Shown here piece after piece: positions 1 to 5,674 of a stretch of DNA of 5,674 nt (position 1 is its first letter; the number at the start of each line of letters is the position of its first letter). The DNA is taken from positions 1 to 5,674 of the forward strand of contig DATLWR010000147.1 in NCBI GenBank assembly GCA_035576205.1, in the 5' to 3' direction. The notes beneath the pieces are model-generated. The model was not told the DNA's origin. It did no database searches and saw nothing but the letters and a program-made list of their open reading frames with translations. Source of the stretch: DATLWR01 sp035576205. GTDB lineage: Bacteria; Pseudomonadota; Zetaproteobacteria; Mariprofundales; Mariprofundaceae. The translations under genes were made by a program, and so were the position numbers.

Positions 1-1432
1 AGGTGTAGGTCTTGCGATCGGTCGGAGAATCGAACTTGAGATCCGCCTCCAGGGCGATATGGGTGTGGCCTTCGCCGTGAATGCGGAACCCGAATTTGCG
101 GTAAGGCGTTGTGAAGGTCGGGAACGTTTGCATGTCACCGAAAGACGGGGTGTTACTGTTGAACAGCTTATCCCACCATTTCTTGCCCCACAACACGATG
201 GCGATAAAGCGCAGTAGTGCTCCGTTGCCCAGTTTTTCGATCAGGCGGGCAATCGCGTATGCAATGCGAAGCCCCCAGCTCAGGAGGAAGGACGCGTTTT
301 TGAGCGTGAAAGGCCAGTCCAGCCATAGTTCGAGTGAATGGATCAGCTCGGATTCGATGGCATTGAGAACTTCTACACTCTGATTTCCAAGCCGAAGTCG
401 CCTGCTTTCCCGGATGATGCGTTCGACGGCCAGATAGTTGGGGCGGTAGAGGTCCAGCTCGGCAATGACAATCTCAAGCCTGCTGATTTCCTTGATGTCC
501 GCCTGGATGCCTTTCTTCTCGATTTCTCCAAAGCGCTCCCTTGTTCGGTAGATAAAACCGGAGAGCAGGCCGGCGGCAACCGTGTCTCCAAAACAGGGTT
601 CTCGGAACGGCGCGTAGCTGTTGGATTGCCATGCATCGAGTCGCCAGCCGTCACCGATTTTCCAGCCCAGCTTGCCGGCCACGGGTTCGATGGCCCGGCT
701 GTTCTCCTTGTCCCGCCACTGGCCGTGCGTGACGAACAGCCGGAAACCGGGATCGCCCCAGTAGAACGGCAGTTCGGGGGCCTCATTGGCGGCAGCCTCT
801 GCCGGTTTGCCATACATCTTGCCGATCCATTCTCGATATTCGGGTGTGAGTAGCCCCATGTTTTCACCCAGACATTCCTTGTAAAAGGTCATTAACATGT
901 CCGGGTCGGCGAGGAGTTCCTTGTCGTGGTTGCCGAGCAGGACGAGAACCTGAATTCGTTTTACATAATTTTTTTTGTTATTAATTCTTTTGCCCTCTTC
1001 AAGATCGCTTGGCAACCGTCTCAGTCGGGAAAAGAAACCGCCCGGCGTATCCCTGTGCTTGGCAATGATCCCCTGCATGATCTCGCCCAGCGTTTGGCGA
1101 AACTCCTCTGGTTTCTCTTTGCGCTCCCAGGGATAGATGCCTTTTTTCGCCCAGAGTTCGCTACGCAGCATGTCGGCCACGTCACCATCCAGAATGATGA
1201 ACAGTTCCTCGATGGCATCATTGACACACATGCTCTTGATGCGGTCGAAGACGACAGCCCAGGAATCCTTCTCGGCACTTTGCTTGCCGACCGTGCCATC
1301 GGTGAAGTGCACATCGCTGAAACAGATACAGAGCCGGTTCGGCCGGTTTTCGTCTCTCGGGTCGGAGAATCCATTCTGCCGGAGCTCGTAGTAGTGCTCG
1401 GGGAGCGTGCCTTTGGTGAGATCATCGCTCAT
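1..1432 (-). CDS. Calcineurin-like metallophosphoesterase, C-terminus beyond the window edge
   Basis: The minus-strand frame is open from an ATG at 1432 to the left edge, giving 477 residues without a stop; the C-terminus is missing. All five metal-site blocks of the calcineurin-like phosphoesterase fold are in order: FSDVH (38-42, D40 and H42), DGD (82-84, D84), GNHD (167-170, N168 and H169), THG (H236) and GHTH (455-458). This supports a two-metal phosphoesterase; the substrate (nucleic acid, nucleotide, protein or lipid) cannot be told. The roughly 220 residues between H236 and GHTH are far more than a minimal domain needs. They hold a charged helical stretch (about 295-365) and a hydrophobic, Trp-rich stretch (about 366-422) that may touch the membrane. 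There is no signal peptide, so it is probably cytoplasmic. AGAGAGG lies five bases before the ATG and supports this start. It follows nfo in the same direction after 97 bases, possibly as one transcript. It is not a short LpxH-type enzyme. Family assignment is firm, role unknown. Confidence 0.88.
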   Translation of the reverse strand, partial: MSDDLTKGTLPEHYYELRQNGFSDPRDENRPNRLCICFSDVHFTDGTVGKQSAEKDSWAVVFDRIKSMCVNDAIEELFIILDGDVADMLRSELWAKKGIYPWERKEKPEEFRQTLGEIMQGIIAKHRDTPGGFFSRLRRLPSDLEEGKRINNKKNYVKRIQVLVLLGNHDKELLADPDMLMTFYKECLGENMGLLTPEYREWIGKMYGKPAEAAANEAPELPFYWGDPGFRLFVTHGQWRDKENSRAIEPVAGKLGWKIGDGWRLDAWQSNSYAPFREPCFGDTVAAGLLSGFIYRTRERFGEIEKKGIQADIKEISRLEIVIAELDLYRPNYLAVERIIRESRRLRLGNQSVEVLNAIESELIHSLELWLDWPFTLKNASFLLSWGLRIAYAIARLIEKLGNGALLRFIAIVLWGKKWWDKLFNSNTPSFGDMQTFPTFTTPYRKFGFRIHGEGHTHIALEADLKFDSPTDRKTYT

Positions 1433-1449
1433 TTCGGCCTCTCTGGGGT

Positions 1450-1464
1450 TGGGTTTACAACCCA
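1450..1464 (-). other. Small hairpin just before the metallophosphoesterase ribosome binding site
   Basis: On the minus strand TGGGTT, loop GTA, AACCCA forms a perfect six-base-pair stem. It sits about six bases upstream of the AGAGAGG ribosome binding site. There is no T-run after it, so it is not a terminator. It could shape the leader or intercistronic RNA between nfo and the phosphoesterase, or be chance. Confidence 0.3.
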
Positions 1465-1526
1465 CTGTAGCAGAGATTTCCCGTCGTGATGTTCTGCCCG
1501 CCGCAGAAGCGGGGCGGCAAGATCAC

Positions 1527-2375
1527 TCAGCCGGCGTTTTCGAGGCTGTAGAGCAGGGCGATCTCGTCGGCCCAGATCGATTCGTCGATCGTCTCCAGTA
1601 CCATCGGGATATCGTCGTAACGGGCGTCATTCATGATGAAACGGAATACCTCCAGCCCCAGCTCGCCCTGCTCGAGGCTGTGGTGGCGGTCCACCCGACT
1701 GCCGAAGGGGGCCTTTGAGCCGTTCAGGTGCATACCGCGCAGATACTGAAAGCCGACGATACGGTCGAATGCGCCGAAGGTGGCTTCGCAATCGGTCGTG
1801 GTCCGCAGGTCGTAGCCGGCGGTGAAGGTGTGGCAGGTGTCGAGGCAGATTCCGACGCGCGATTTGTCCTCGACCCGGTCGATGATGGCGGCGAGGTGCT
1901 CGAACCTGTAGCCGAGGTTGGTGCCCTGGCCGGCAGTGTTCTCGATGACGGCGATGACGCCCCGGGTCTGGTCCAGCGCGATATTGATCGACTCGGCGAC
2001 GATGGCGAGCGCTGCATCCTCGCCGATCTGGCCGAGATGACTGCCGGGATGGAAGTTCAGCAGCGAGAGCCCGAGCTGCTCACAGCGTTGCATCTCGTCG
2101 AGGAAGGCGGCACGAGATTTCTGCAGCGCCTCCGGATCGGGATGCCCCAGGTTGATCAGGTAGCTGTCGTGCGGCAGTACCTGCCCGGGCTGCAGGCCGT
2201 GTTTCGCCATGTTGGCCCTGAAGGCTTCGATGGATTCGTCGGTCAGCGGTTTCGCCACCCATTGCCGCTGGTTCTTGGTGAACAGCGCGAATGCCCTAGC
2301 ACCGATGGCGGCGGCATTCAGTGGCGCATTCTCGACACCGCCCGAGGCGCTGACATGGGCTCCGATATATTTCAT
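1527..2375 (-). CDS. nfo: Endonuclease IV (AP endonuclease)
   Basis: Zinc-dependent apurinic/apyrimidinic endonuclease. It cuts 5' to abasic sites and removes 3'-blocking groups in base excision repair in the cytoplasm. The 282-residue product is a TIM barrel matching E. coli Nfo (about 285 residues) almost without gaps. All nine metal ligands fall at the E. coli numbers: H69, H109, E145, D179, H182, H216, D229, H231 and E261. Landmarks are MKYIGAHVSASGG at the start, NFHPGSH (107-113), ENTAGQG (145-151) and RVDRHHS (227-233). The residue after HLN is glycine (219) where relatives usually have aspartate, which is minor. I chose the ATG at 2375 because it gives the family's MKYIGAH start and has GAGG six bases before it. 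A TTG two codons upstream (2381) would only add Met-Pro. The phosphoesterase gene follows in the same direction. No promoter is clear in the upstream region. Confidence 0.97.
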   Translation of the reverse strand: MKYIGAHVSASGGVENAPLNAAAIGARAFALFTKNQRQWVAKPLTDESIEAFRANMAKHGLQPGQVLPHDSYLINLGHPDPEALQKSRAAFLDEMQRCEQLGLSLLNFHPGSHLGQIGEDAALAIVAESINIALDQTRGVIAVIENTAGQGTNLGYRFEHLAAIIDRVEDKSRVGICLDTCHTFTAGYDLRTTTDCEATFGAFDRIVGFQYLRGMHLNGSKAPFGSRVDRHHSLEQGELGLEVFRFIMNDARYDDIPMVLETIDESIWADEIALLYSLENAG

Positions 2376-2720
2376 GGGCAACCTCGCAGGCGTTTTGGCC
2401 CGCCATGCTAGGGAGATGGCAGGCCATTGCCATCCCGTTGATGGGCCGGCGTCAGCTGGAAACGATAGCCTCCATGGTCAGCAGCGTGACCGGAGTCCGC
2501 GAACAGGCGCCCGCCCTATTGTGATTTCCGAAAAGGGGCATGGGGGATTATCTACGATGGTAAGAGTATTTTGTACATATTGAGGCATGAGCCGGGGAGT
2601 ATATGTTGTTTCCATGCGCACATTTGGGTCTTTTGGGGAGGCTGATATGCGCTCCACATTTCGATGGGTGACAGCTCCATCTAATGATGTGCGAATATTA
2701 TGTAATATGGAGGAGATAGT
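2376..2720. other. Divergent intergenic region between nfo and the cytochrome gene
   Basis: This 345-base region should carry the promoters for nfo (leftward) and the cytochrome (rightward). I see no gene in it: open frames crossing it are short or antisense extensions. On the minus strand TGTACA (2572-2577) and GATAAT (2547-2552) resemble -35 and -10 boxes, but the 19-base spacer is long. On the plus strand TATTAT (2696-2701) resembles a -10 box but has no good -35 box at the right distance. No sigma-54 element or FNR-type palindrome is visible. The half nearer the cytochrome looks more AT-rich than the half near nfo. Confidence 0.5.
2412..2436. other. Inverted repeat in the nfo upstream region
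   Basis: GATGGCA (2415-2421) and TGCCATC (2428-2434) form a seven-base-pair stem with a six-base loop, GGCCAT. Two more G-C pairs extend it past a bulged A at 2414. It lies about 40 bases upstream of the nfo start, so it could be a stem in the nfo leader RNA or a protein-binding site. No T-run follows on either strand, so it is not an intrinsic terminator. Function is unknown and chance is possible. Confidence 0.3.
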
Positions 2721-3074
2721 ATGAAAAAAGTACTGGTTTTTGCAATTGCTATAGTCGGTCTGATGTCCGTAGCAACAACGGCGAATGCTTTCGAGGCCGG
2801 CAAATGTAAAGCTTGCCACAGTGTCGACAAGGACAAGCTCGGACCGGCCTGGAAGTCGATCGCTGCTGCCTATGGCGACGAGGCTACTCTGGCCAAGGTG
2901 TTTGCAGGCGGCTTTGACGTGAATGACCGCAAACTCGCTTCTTCCGACGCCAAGTGGAAGGGCAAGGCTGGCTTGATGACCAGCCAGTTCAACAGCCTGA
3001 TCAAGGGTCACGAAAAGGAAGCTGCACATGCACTGTTCGAGTCTGTTAAGGCAGGCAAGATCGGCAACTACTGA
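2721..3074 (+). CDS. Periplasmic monoheme c-type cytochrome (class I-like)
   Basis: A 117-residue exported electron carrier. A Sec signal peptide (MKK, hydrophobic core, ANA) is probably cut after residue 23, leaving about 94 residues. One heme c motif, CKACH (C29, C32, H33), lies near the mature N-terminus and is followed by LGPAWK (40-45), the Gly-Pro stretch typical of small class I cytochromes such as c551/c552. M86 is the only methionine in the mature chain and is the natural sixth heme ligand; H97 or H103 would be the alternative. The C-terminal stretch HEKEAAHALFESVK (97-110) matches the usual closing helix. The start is supported by a strong GGAGGAG at 2709-2715. The gene stands alone, with divergent nfo upstream and a strong terminator downstream. 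It probably shuttles single electrons between respiratory complexes, but its donor and acceptor cannot be told. Cytochrome identity is firm, the subfamily is not. Confidence 0.93.
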   Translation: MKKVLVFAIAIVGLMSVATTANAFEAGKCKACHSVDKDKLGPAWKSIAAAYGDEATLAKVFAGGFDVNDRKLASSDAKWKGKAGLMTSQFNSLIKGHEKEAAHALFESVKAGKIGNY

Positions 3075-3120
3075 TCCGAAATGGCCAGATAGGACGACAG
3101 TCTCTATTTGGACTAAAAGA

Positions 3121-3149
3121 GGGCGGCCATTGGCCGCCCTTGTTTTTTT
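3121..3149 (+). terminator. Intrinsic terminator of the cytochrome gene
   Basis: GGGCGGCC, loop ATT, GGCCGCCC makes a perfect eight-base-pair GC-rich stem, followed by TTG and a run of seven T. It begins 46 bases after the cytochrome stop codon. On the minus strand the stem is followed by CTCTTTTAG, so it may also partly stop transcripts from the converging lipoprotein gene that ends at 3191. Confidence 0.92.
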
Positions 3150-3190
3150 ACCCTGACGGGATATTCAGGAATGATCAGAGGCAGGAATGG

Positions 3191-3535
3191 TCAGAGGCCG
3201 AAGACCTGCACATAGAACTGCTTGCCGTCATCGGTCTTCTCGACGGTGTAGGTGATCGGCAGCGAACTGTCGACACCGTTCTTGCCCTTGACCTTCAGGT
3301 CCGCGGCGCATTCATGGGCACCCGTCTGCTCGTTGGTGCTCGTCGTCCGGATGGCCTCGACCTCGTAGGAGAAGAATTTCGCCGCATCGGCACCCAGCTG
3401 TTTCGCCATTTCGCGGTCGGCGATCTGCTTGACCAGGTTGACGCTTTCGGCATCGCCGCATTTCGGAACGGATTGCGAACACCCGGCCAGAAAAACGGTC
3501 GCGGCAATGGCGGGCAGAATGATGGCAGCTCTCAT
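3191..3535 (-). CDS. Small putative outer-membrane lipoprotein, function unknown
   Basis: The 114-residue product starts with a lipoprotein signal: MRA, a hydrophobic core, then the lipobox LAGC with lipidated C19. Serine follows the cysteine, and in proteobacteria a residue other than aspartate there favours outer-membrane sorting. The mature part has two further cysteines, C26 and C76 (HEC), which could form a disulfide in the periplasm. A predicted helix (about 29-50, VNLVKQIADREMAKQLG) is followed by strand-like segments ending in ITYTVEKTDDGKQFYVQVFGL-type sequence, suggesting a small alpha/beta domain. I do not recognise a named family. The start has AGAGAG about nine bases upstream; a second ATG four bases earlier is out of frame. 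It diverges from ybiT and converges on the cytochrome gene, with nothing to link it to either. That it is a real exported protein is well supported; its role is open. Confidence 0.85.
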   Translation of the reverse strand: MRAAIILPAIAATVFLAGCSQSVPKCGDAESVNLVKQIADREMAKQLGADAAKFFSYEVEAIRTTSTNEQTGAHECAADLKVKGKNGVDSSLPITYTVEKTDDGKQFYVQVFGL

Positions 3536-3748
3536 GCATGATCTCTCTTGTTTGTCTTAGGTTCCGGCACATCGGGTGCCGGTCGATCCGGCGCCGAACA
3601 GTGTGGAAATGCGGGAAATTTTCCAAGCATTATTTTTCACTGCCTGTGTACCCGGCCGGCCGCGGCAACCGCCGGCTTGTATATATCACGGCCGCCACTA
3701 AGATCGCCGCCTTTTACAGCCTCCTCCACGATTCACAGGTACAGTACA
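3536..3748. other. Divergent spacer between the lipoprotein gene and ybiT
   Basis: This 213-base spacer should hold both promoters. A GC-rich imperfect hairpin lies at 3655-3676: GCGG, loop CAA, CCGC, extended by CCG/CGG-type pairs past a bulge. It is followed directly by TTGTATATATC (3677-3687), a TATA-rich patch that could be a -10 element for ybiT, though no matching -35 box is present. The ybiT frame stays open back to an ATG at 3548, but that stretch shows no family similarity and is taken as non-coding. Confidence 0.45.
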
Positions 3749-5341
3749 TTGATTTCCACATCCGGCATCACCATGCAGTTCGGCGACAAGCCCCTGTTCG
3801 AGAACATTTCGGTCAAGTTCGGCGACGGCAACCGCTACGGCCTGATCGGCGCCAACGGCTGCGGCAAGTCGACGCTGATGAAGATCCTCGGCGGCGATCT
3901 GGAGCCGACAGCCGGAACGGTCAGCATCGACCGCAACGAACGGCTCGGCAAGCTGCGCCAGGACCACTTCGCCTTCGAGGAGTGCACGGTGCTCGATACC
4001 GTGATGATGGGGCACGATGAGTTGTGGAAGATCAAGGAAGAGCGCGACGCGATCTACGCCAAGGCCGACTTCAGCGAGGAGGACGGTATGCGCGCCGGCG
4101 AGCTGGAGAACCGCTTCGCCGAACTGGACGGCTACAGCGCCGAAGCCAACGCGGGCGACCTGCTGCTCAGCATGGGCATTCCGCTGGAGGTGCACGGCGG
4201 CCTGATGAAATCGATCGCGCCGGGCTGGAAGCTGCGCGTGCTGCTGGCCCAGGCGCTGTTCGGCAATCCGGAGATCATCCTGCTCGACGAGCCGACCAAC
4301 AACCTCGACATCAATGCCATCCGCTGGCTGGAAGGGGTGATCAACGCACGCGACTGCACGATGATCATCATCTCGCACGATCGCCACTTCCTGAACAGCG
4401 TCTGCACCCACATGGCCGATCTCGATTACGGCGAGCTGCGCATCTATCCGGGCAATTACGACGAATACATGATCGCCGCCACGCAGGCGCGCGAGAAGCT
4501 GCTCTCCGAGAATGCCAAGAAGAAGGCTCAGATCGCCGAGCTGCAGACCTTCGTCAGCCGCTTCTCGGCCAATGCCTCGAAGGCCACCCAGGCGACCTCG
4601 CGCGCCAGGCAGATCGAGAAAATCCAGCTGGAAGAGGTGAAGCCCTCCAGCCGCGTGAATCCGTATATGAAATTCGTGCAGGACAAGAAGCTCTACCGCG
4701 TGGCGCTGGAGCTGAAGGGCCTCGGCAAGGGCTTCGGCGGCAAGCCGCTGTTCGAGAATTTCAATCTGATGGTGCCGGTCGGCGAGCGGGTGGCGGTGAT
4801 CGGCCCGAACGGCATCGGCAAGACCACGCTGCTGCGCTGCCTGGCCGGCGATCTTGAGGCTGATCACGGCACCATCAAGTGGTCGGAAAATGTGAATCTC
4901 GGTTATTACGCACAGGATCATTCGGCCGATTTCGCCGAGGATATGACGCTGTACGACTGGATGGCGCAGTGGAAGAAGAAGGAGCACGGCGAGCAGGAGG
5001 TGCGCGGCAACCTCGGGCGCATGCTCTTCTCGCAGAACGAGATCAAGAAATCGGTGAAGAAGATCTCCGGCGGCGAGCAGGGTCGCATGCTGTTCGGCAA
5101 GTTCATGTTCCAGAATCCGAACGTGATGCTGCTCGACGAGCCGACCAACCACATGGACATGGAGTTCATCGAATCGCTGAACACGGCGCTGGAGAACTAT
5201 CCCGGCACGCTGATCTTCGTCAGCCACGATCGCGAGTTCGTCTCGTCACTCGCCACCCGCATCATCGAGCTAACGCCGGAAGGCATCGTCGATTACCACG
5301 GCACCTACGAGGAGTATCTGTGTAGTCAGGGCATTTCCTGA
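3749..5341 (+). CDS. ybiT: ABC-F family ATPase YbiT
   Basis: A cytoplasmic ABC-F protein with two ATP-binding domains and no membrane domain; the family acts on the ribosome. From the TTG at 3749 it is 530 residues, the same length as E. coli YbiT, with collinear sequence. First domain: Walker A GANGCGKS (34-41), degenerate signature APGWK (157-161), Walker B ILLDEPTNN (177-185, E181), switch H210. Linker (about 245-315): a basic helical pair with AKKKAQIAELQ and NASKATQATSRARQ, the arm that reaches tRNA in relatives. Second domain: Walker A GPNGIGKT (352-359), signature SGGEQGR (440-446), Walker B LLDEPTNH (461-468, E464), switch H493. Both catalytic glutamates are present. The missing LSGG in the first domain is normal for YbiT. 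The TTG start gives MISTSGITMQFG, aligning with E. coli MLVSSNVTMQFG; AGG at 3737-3739 is a weak binding site. The first ATG (3773) would remove the first strand. It is probably transcribed alone, ending at its own terminator. Confidence 0.96.
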   Translation: MISTSGITMQFGDKPLFENISVKFGDGNRYGLIGANGCGKSTLMKILGGDLEPTAGTVSIDRNERLGKLRQDHFAFEECTVLDTVMMGHDELWKIKEERDAIYAKADFSEEDGMRAGELENRFAELDGYSAEANAGDLLLSMGIPLEVHGGLMKSIAPGWKLRVLLAQALFGNPEIILLDEPTNNLDINAIRWLEGVINARDCTMIIISHDRHFLNSVCTHMADLDYGELRIYPGNYDEYMIAATQAREKLLSENAKKKAQIAELQTFVSRFSANASKATQATSRARQIEKIQLEEVKPSSRVNPYMKFVQDKKLYRVALELKGLGKGFGGKPLFENFNLMVPVGERVAVIGPNGIGKTTLLRCLAGDLEADHGTIKWSENVNLGYYAQDHSADFAEDMTLYDWMAQWKKKEHGEQEVRGNLGRMLFSQNEIKKSVKKISGGEQGRMLFGKFMFQNPNVMLLDEPTNHMDMEFIESLNTALENYPGTLIFVSHDREFVSSLATRIIELTPEGIVDYHGTYEEYLCSQGIS

Positions 5342-5367
5342 CAGCAGGAGTCCGTCGCCACGCACTG

Positions 5368-5400
5368 AACAAGGCCCGCATTGCGGGCCTTGTTTGTTTT
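5368..5400 (+). terminator. Intrinsic terminator of ybiT
   Basis: AACAAGGCCCGC, loop ATT, GCGGGCCTTGTT is a perfect twelve-base-pair stem, followed by TGTTTT. It starts 26 bases after the ybiT stop codon. On the minus strand the stem is followed by GC-rich sequence, so it serves mainly ybiT, although the T-rich end of the stem might give some stopping in the other direction. Confidence 0.93.
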
Positions 5401-5423
5401 GCCCTCTCGGAATGAGCTGAACG

Positions 5424-5453
5424 AACGTCTGCTATCGGCCAAAAGCGGACATT
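5424..5453. repeat. Imperfect inverted repeat between ybiT and the small membrane gene
   Basis: GTCTGCT (5427-5433) and AGCGGAC (5444-5450) pair over seven positions, one of them G-T, around the ten-base loop ATCGGCCAAA. One mismatch and two A-T pairs extend the stem. The string of a GTCTGCT-type arm, TCGGCC and an AGCGGACATT-type arm resembles small palindromic units I recall between genes in various proteobacteria, but only one copy is visible here and I cannot test for others. It sits downstream of both converging genes. No T-run follows, so a terminator is unlikely. Confidence 0.4.
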
Positions 5454-5463
5454 GAGTGTCTCC

Positions 5464-5674
5464 CTATTTGGAAACCAAACTGAGAGCAGATACTCCTAAA
5501 ATAAGCGCACCGAAAAAAAGAAGTATTGCGAATCTAATAAATCGCATTCCGAGAGGTGATATTTCGTTTTTCAACGCTGGATCCCAAGGAACGTTCACAG
5601 ATTTGCCACCATGAAACTTTCCGACGATCACAAGTATCAGCATTGAAACAACGATGGAGACGGCCATTGCCCCA
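5464..5674 (-). CDS. Small two-helix membrane protein, start uncertain and possibly beyond the window
   Basis: The frame runs from the right edge to a stop at 5464. The first visible ATG is at 5667 and would give 67 residues. Counting from it, a hydrophobic segment (2-16, SIVVSMLILVIVG) and a second one (about 43-64, FIRFAILLFFGALILGVSAL) look like membrane helices. They are joined by a polar loop holding FHGGKS and PWDPALKNE. The first helix is short if it begins at this ATG, the codons before it (Gly-Ala) stay open, and the only possible binding site (GGGG) is two bases away. The true start therefore probably lies outside the window. The codons are AT-rich: I count 48 G+C in bases 5461-5580 (40%), against 42 of 60 in one sampled ybiT line. 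I do not recognise a family. It is a plausible gene, but the evidence is modest. Confidence 0.62.
   Translation of the reverse strand, partial: GAMAVSIVVSMLILVIVGKFHGGKSVNVPWDPALKNEISPLGMRFIRFAILLFFGALILGVSALSLVSK

Noticed and set aside
373..867. A 164-codon minus-strand frame within the metallophosphoesterase
   Set aside because: It is the shifted frame of the same strand, rich in R, S and P without motifs. The true frame passes through without a stop.
338..1489. Plus-strand open frames at 338-853 and 926-1489
   Set aside because: Both lie opposite the metallophosphoesterase frame, which carries all five metal motifs. Neither has a recognisable domain.
1491..1526. GC-rich inverted sequence just after the nfo stop, considered as a terminator
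   Set aside because: Only CCGC/GCGG around TTCT pairs cleanly; outer pairing is broken and no T-run follows on the minus strand.
1728..2411. Plus-strand open frame opposite nfo
   Set aside because: It is antisense to endonuclease IV, whose nine metal ligands are all in place.
2547..2701. Promoter boxes for nfo (TGTACA/GATAAT, minus) and for the cytochrome gene (TATTAT, plus)
   Set aside because: The first pair has a 19-base spacer and a weak -35 box; the second has no -35 box at a usable distance. They are too weak to list as promoters.
2478..3029. Minus-strand open frame across the cytochrome gene and its upstream region
   Set aside because: It is antisense to a signal-peptide and CxxCH-bearing cytochrome with a strong ribosome binding site, and shows no family resemblance.
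3548..3748. 67-residue N-terminal extension of YbiT from the ATG at 3548
   Set aside because: The extension has no similarity to YbiT, would exceed the family length and would cover the whole divergent promoter region.
3698..5227. A 509-codon open frame on the minus strand opposite ybiT
   Set aside because: It is antisense to a full-length, motif-complete YbiT. Its product is a low-complexity mix rich in H, Q, V, L and R with no recognisable motif, as expected from the complement of a GC-rich gene.
1..5674. tRNA, rRNA, CRISPR array, insertion sequence or phage attachment site
   Set aside because: No cloverleaf-like sequence, regularly spaced repeats, transposase or integrase motifs, or target-site duplications were seen on either strand.

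Overview
The window looks like a stretch of ordinary chromosome from a proteobacterium, most likely a gammaproteobacterium or a close betaproteobacterial relative. The endonuclease IV and the ABC-F ATPase both follow the E. coli Nfo and YbiT sequences closely and almost without gaps. The coding sequence is mostly GC-rich. A Sec-exported monoheme cytochrome c and a lipoprotein show a Gram-negative cell with a respiratory periplasm. The species cannot be named from this. I see no mobile element, CRISPR array, rRNA or tRNA.

Layout, left to right. Bases 1-1432 on the minus strand hold the first 477 residues of a large calcineurin-like metallophosphoesterase whose C-terminus lies beyond the left edge. 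All five metal-site motifs are visible. It follows nfo (endonuclease IV, 1527-2375, minus) after a 97-base gap in the same direction, so the two may be co-transcribed. A 345-base divergent intergenic region separates nfo from a plus-strand monoheme c-type cytochrome (2721-3074), which ends in a strong intrinsic terminator (3121-3149). A small lipoprotein gene (3191-3535, minus) converges on that terminator. Across a 213-base divergent spacer lies ybiT (3749-5341, plus), an ABC-F ATPase best started at a TTG codon. It has its own strong terminator (5368-5400). The right end has a 63-base gap with a small imperfect inverted repeat, then a minus-strand gene for a small two-helix membrane protein (5464 to the right edge) that is much more AT-rich than ybiT.

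The genes do not form one pathway. Nfo repairs abasic and oxidised DNA, YbiT belongs to a family of ribosome-acting ATPases, and the cytochrome carries electrons in the periplasm. The metallophosphoesterase, lipoprotein and small membrane protein have no assigned role. The least ordinary item is the metallophosphoesterase, which carries about 220 residues, partly hydrophobic, between its fourth and fifth metal motifs and is placed directly behind a DNA-repair gene. I found no convincing evidence of a new multi-gene system.
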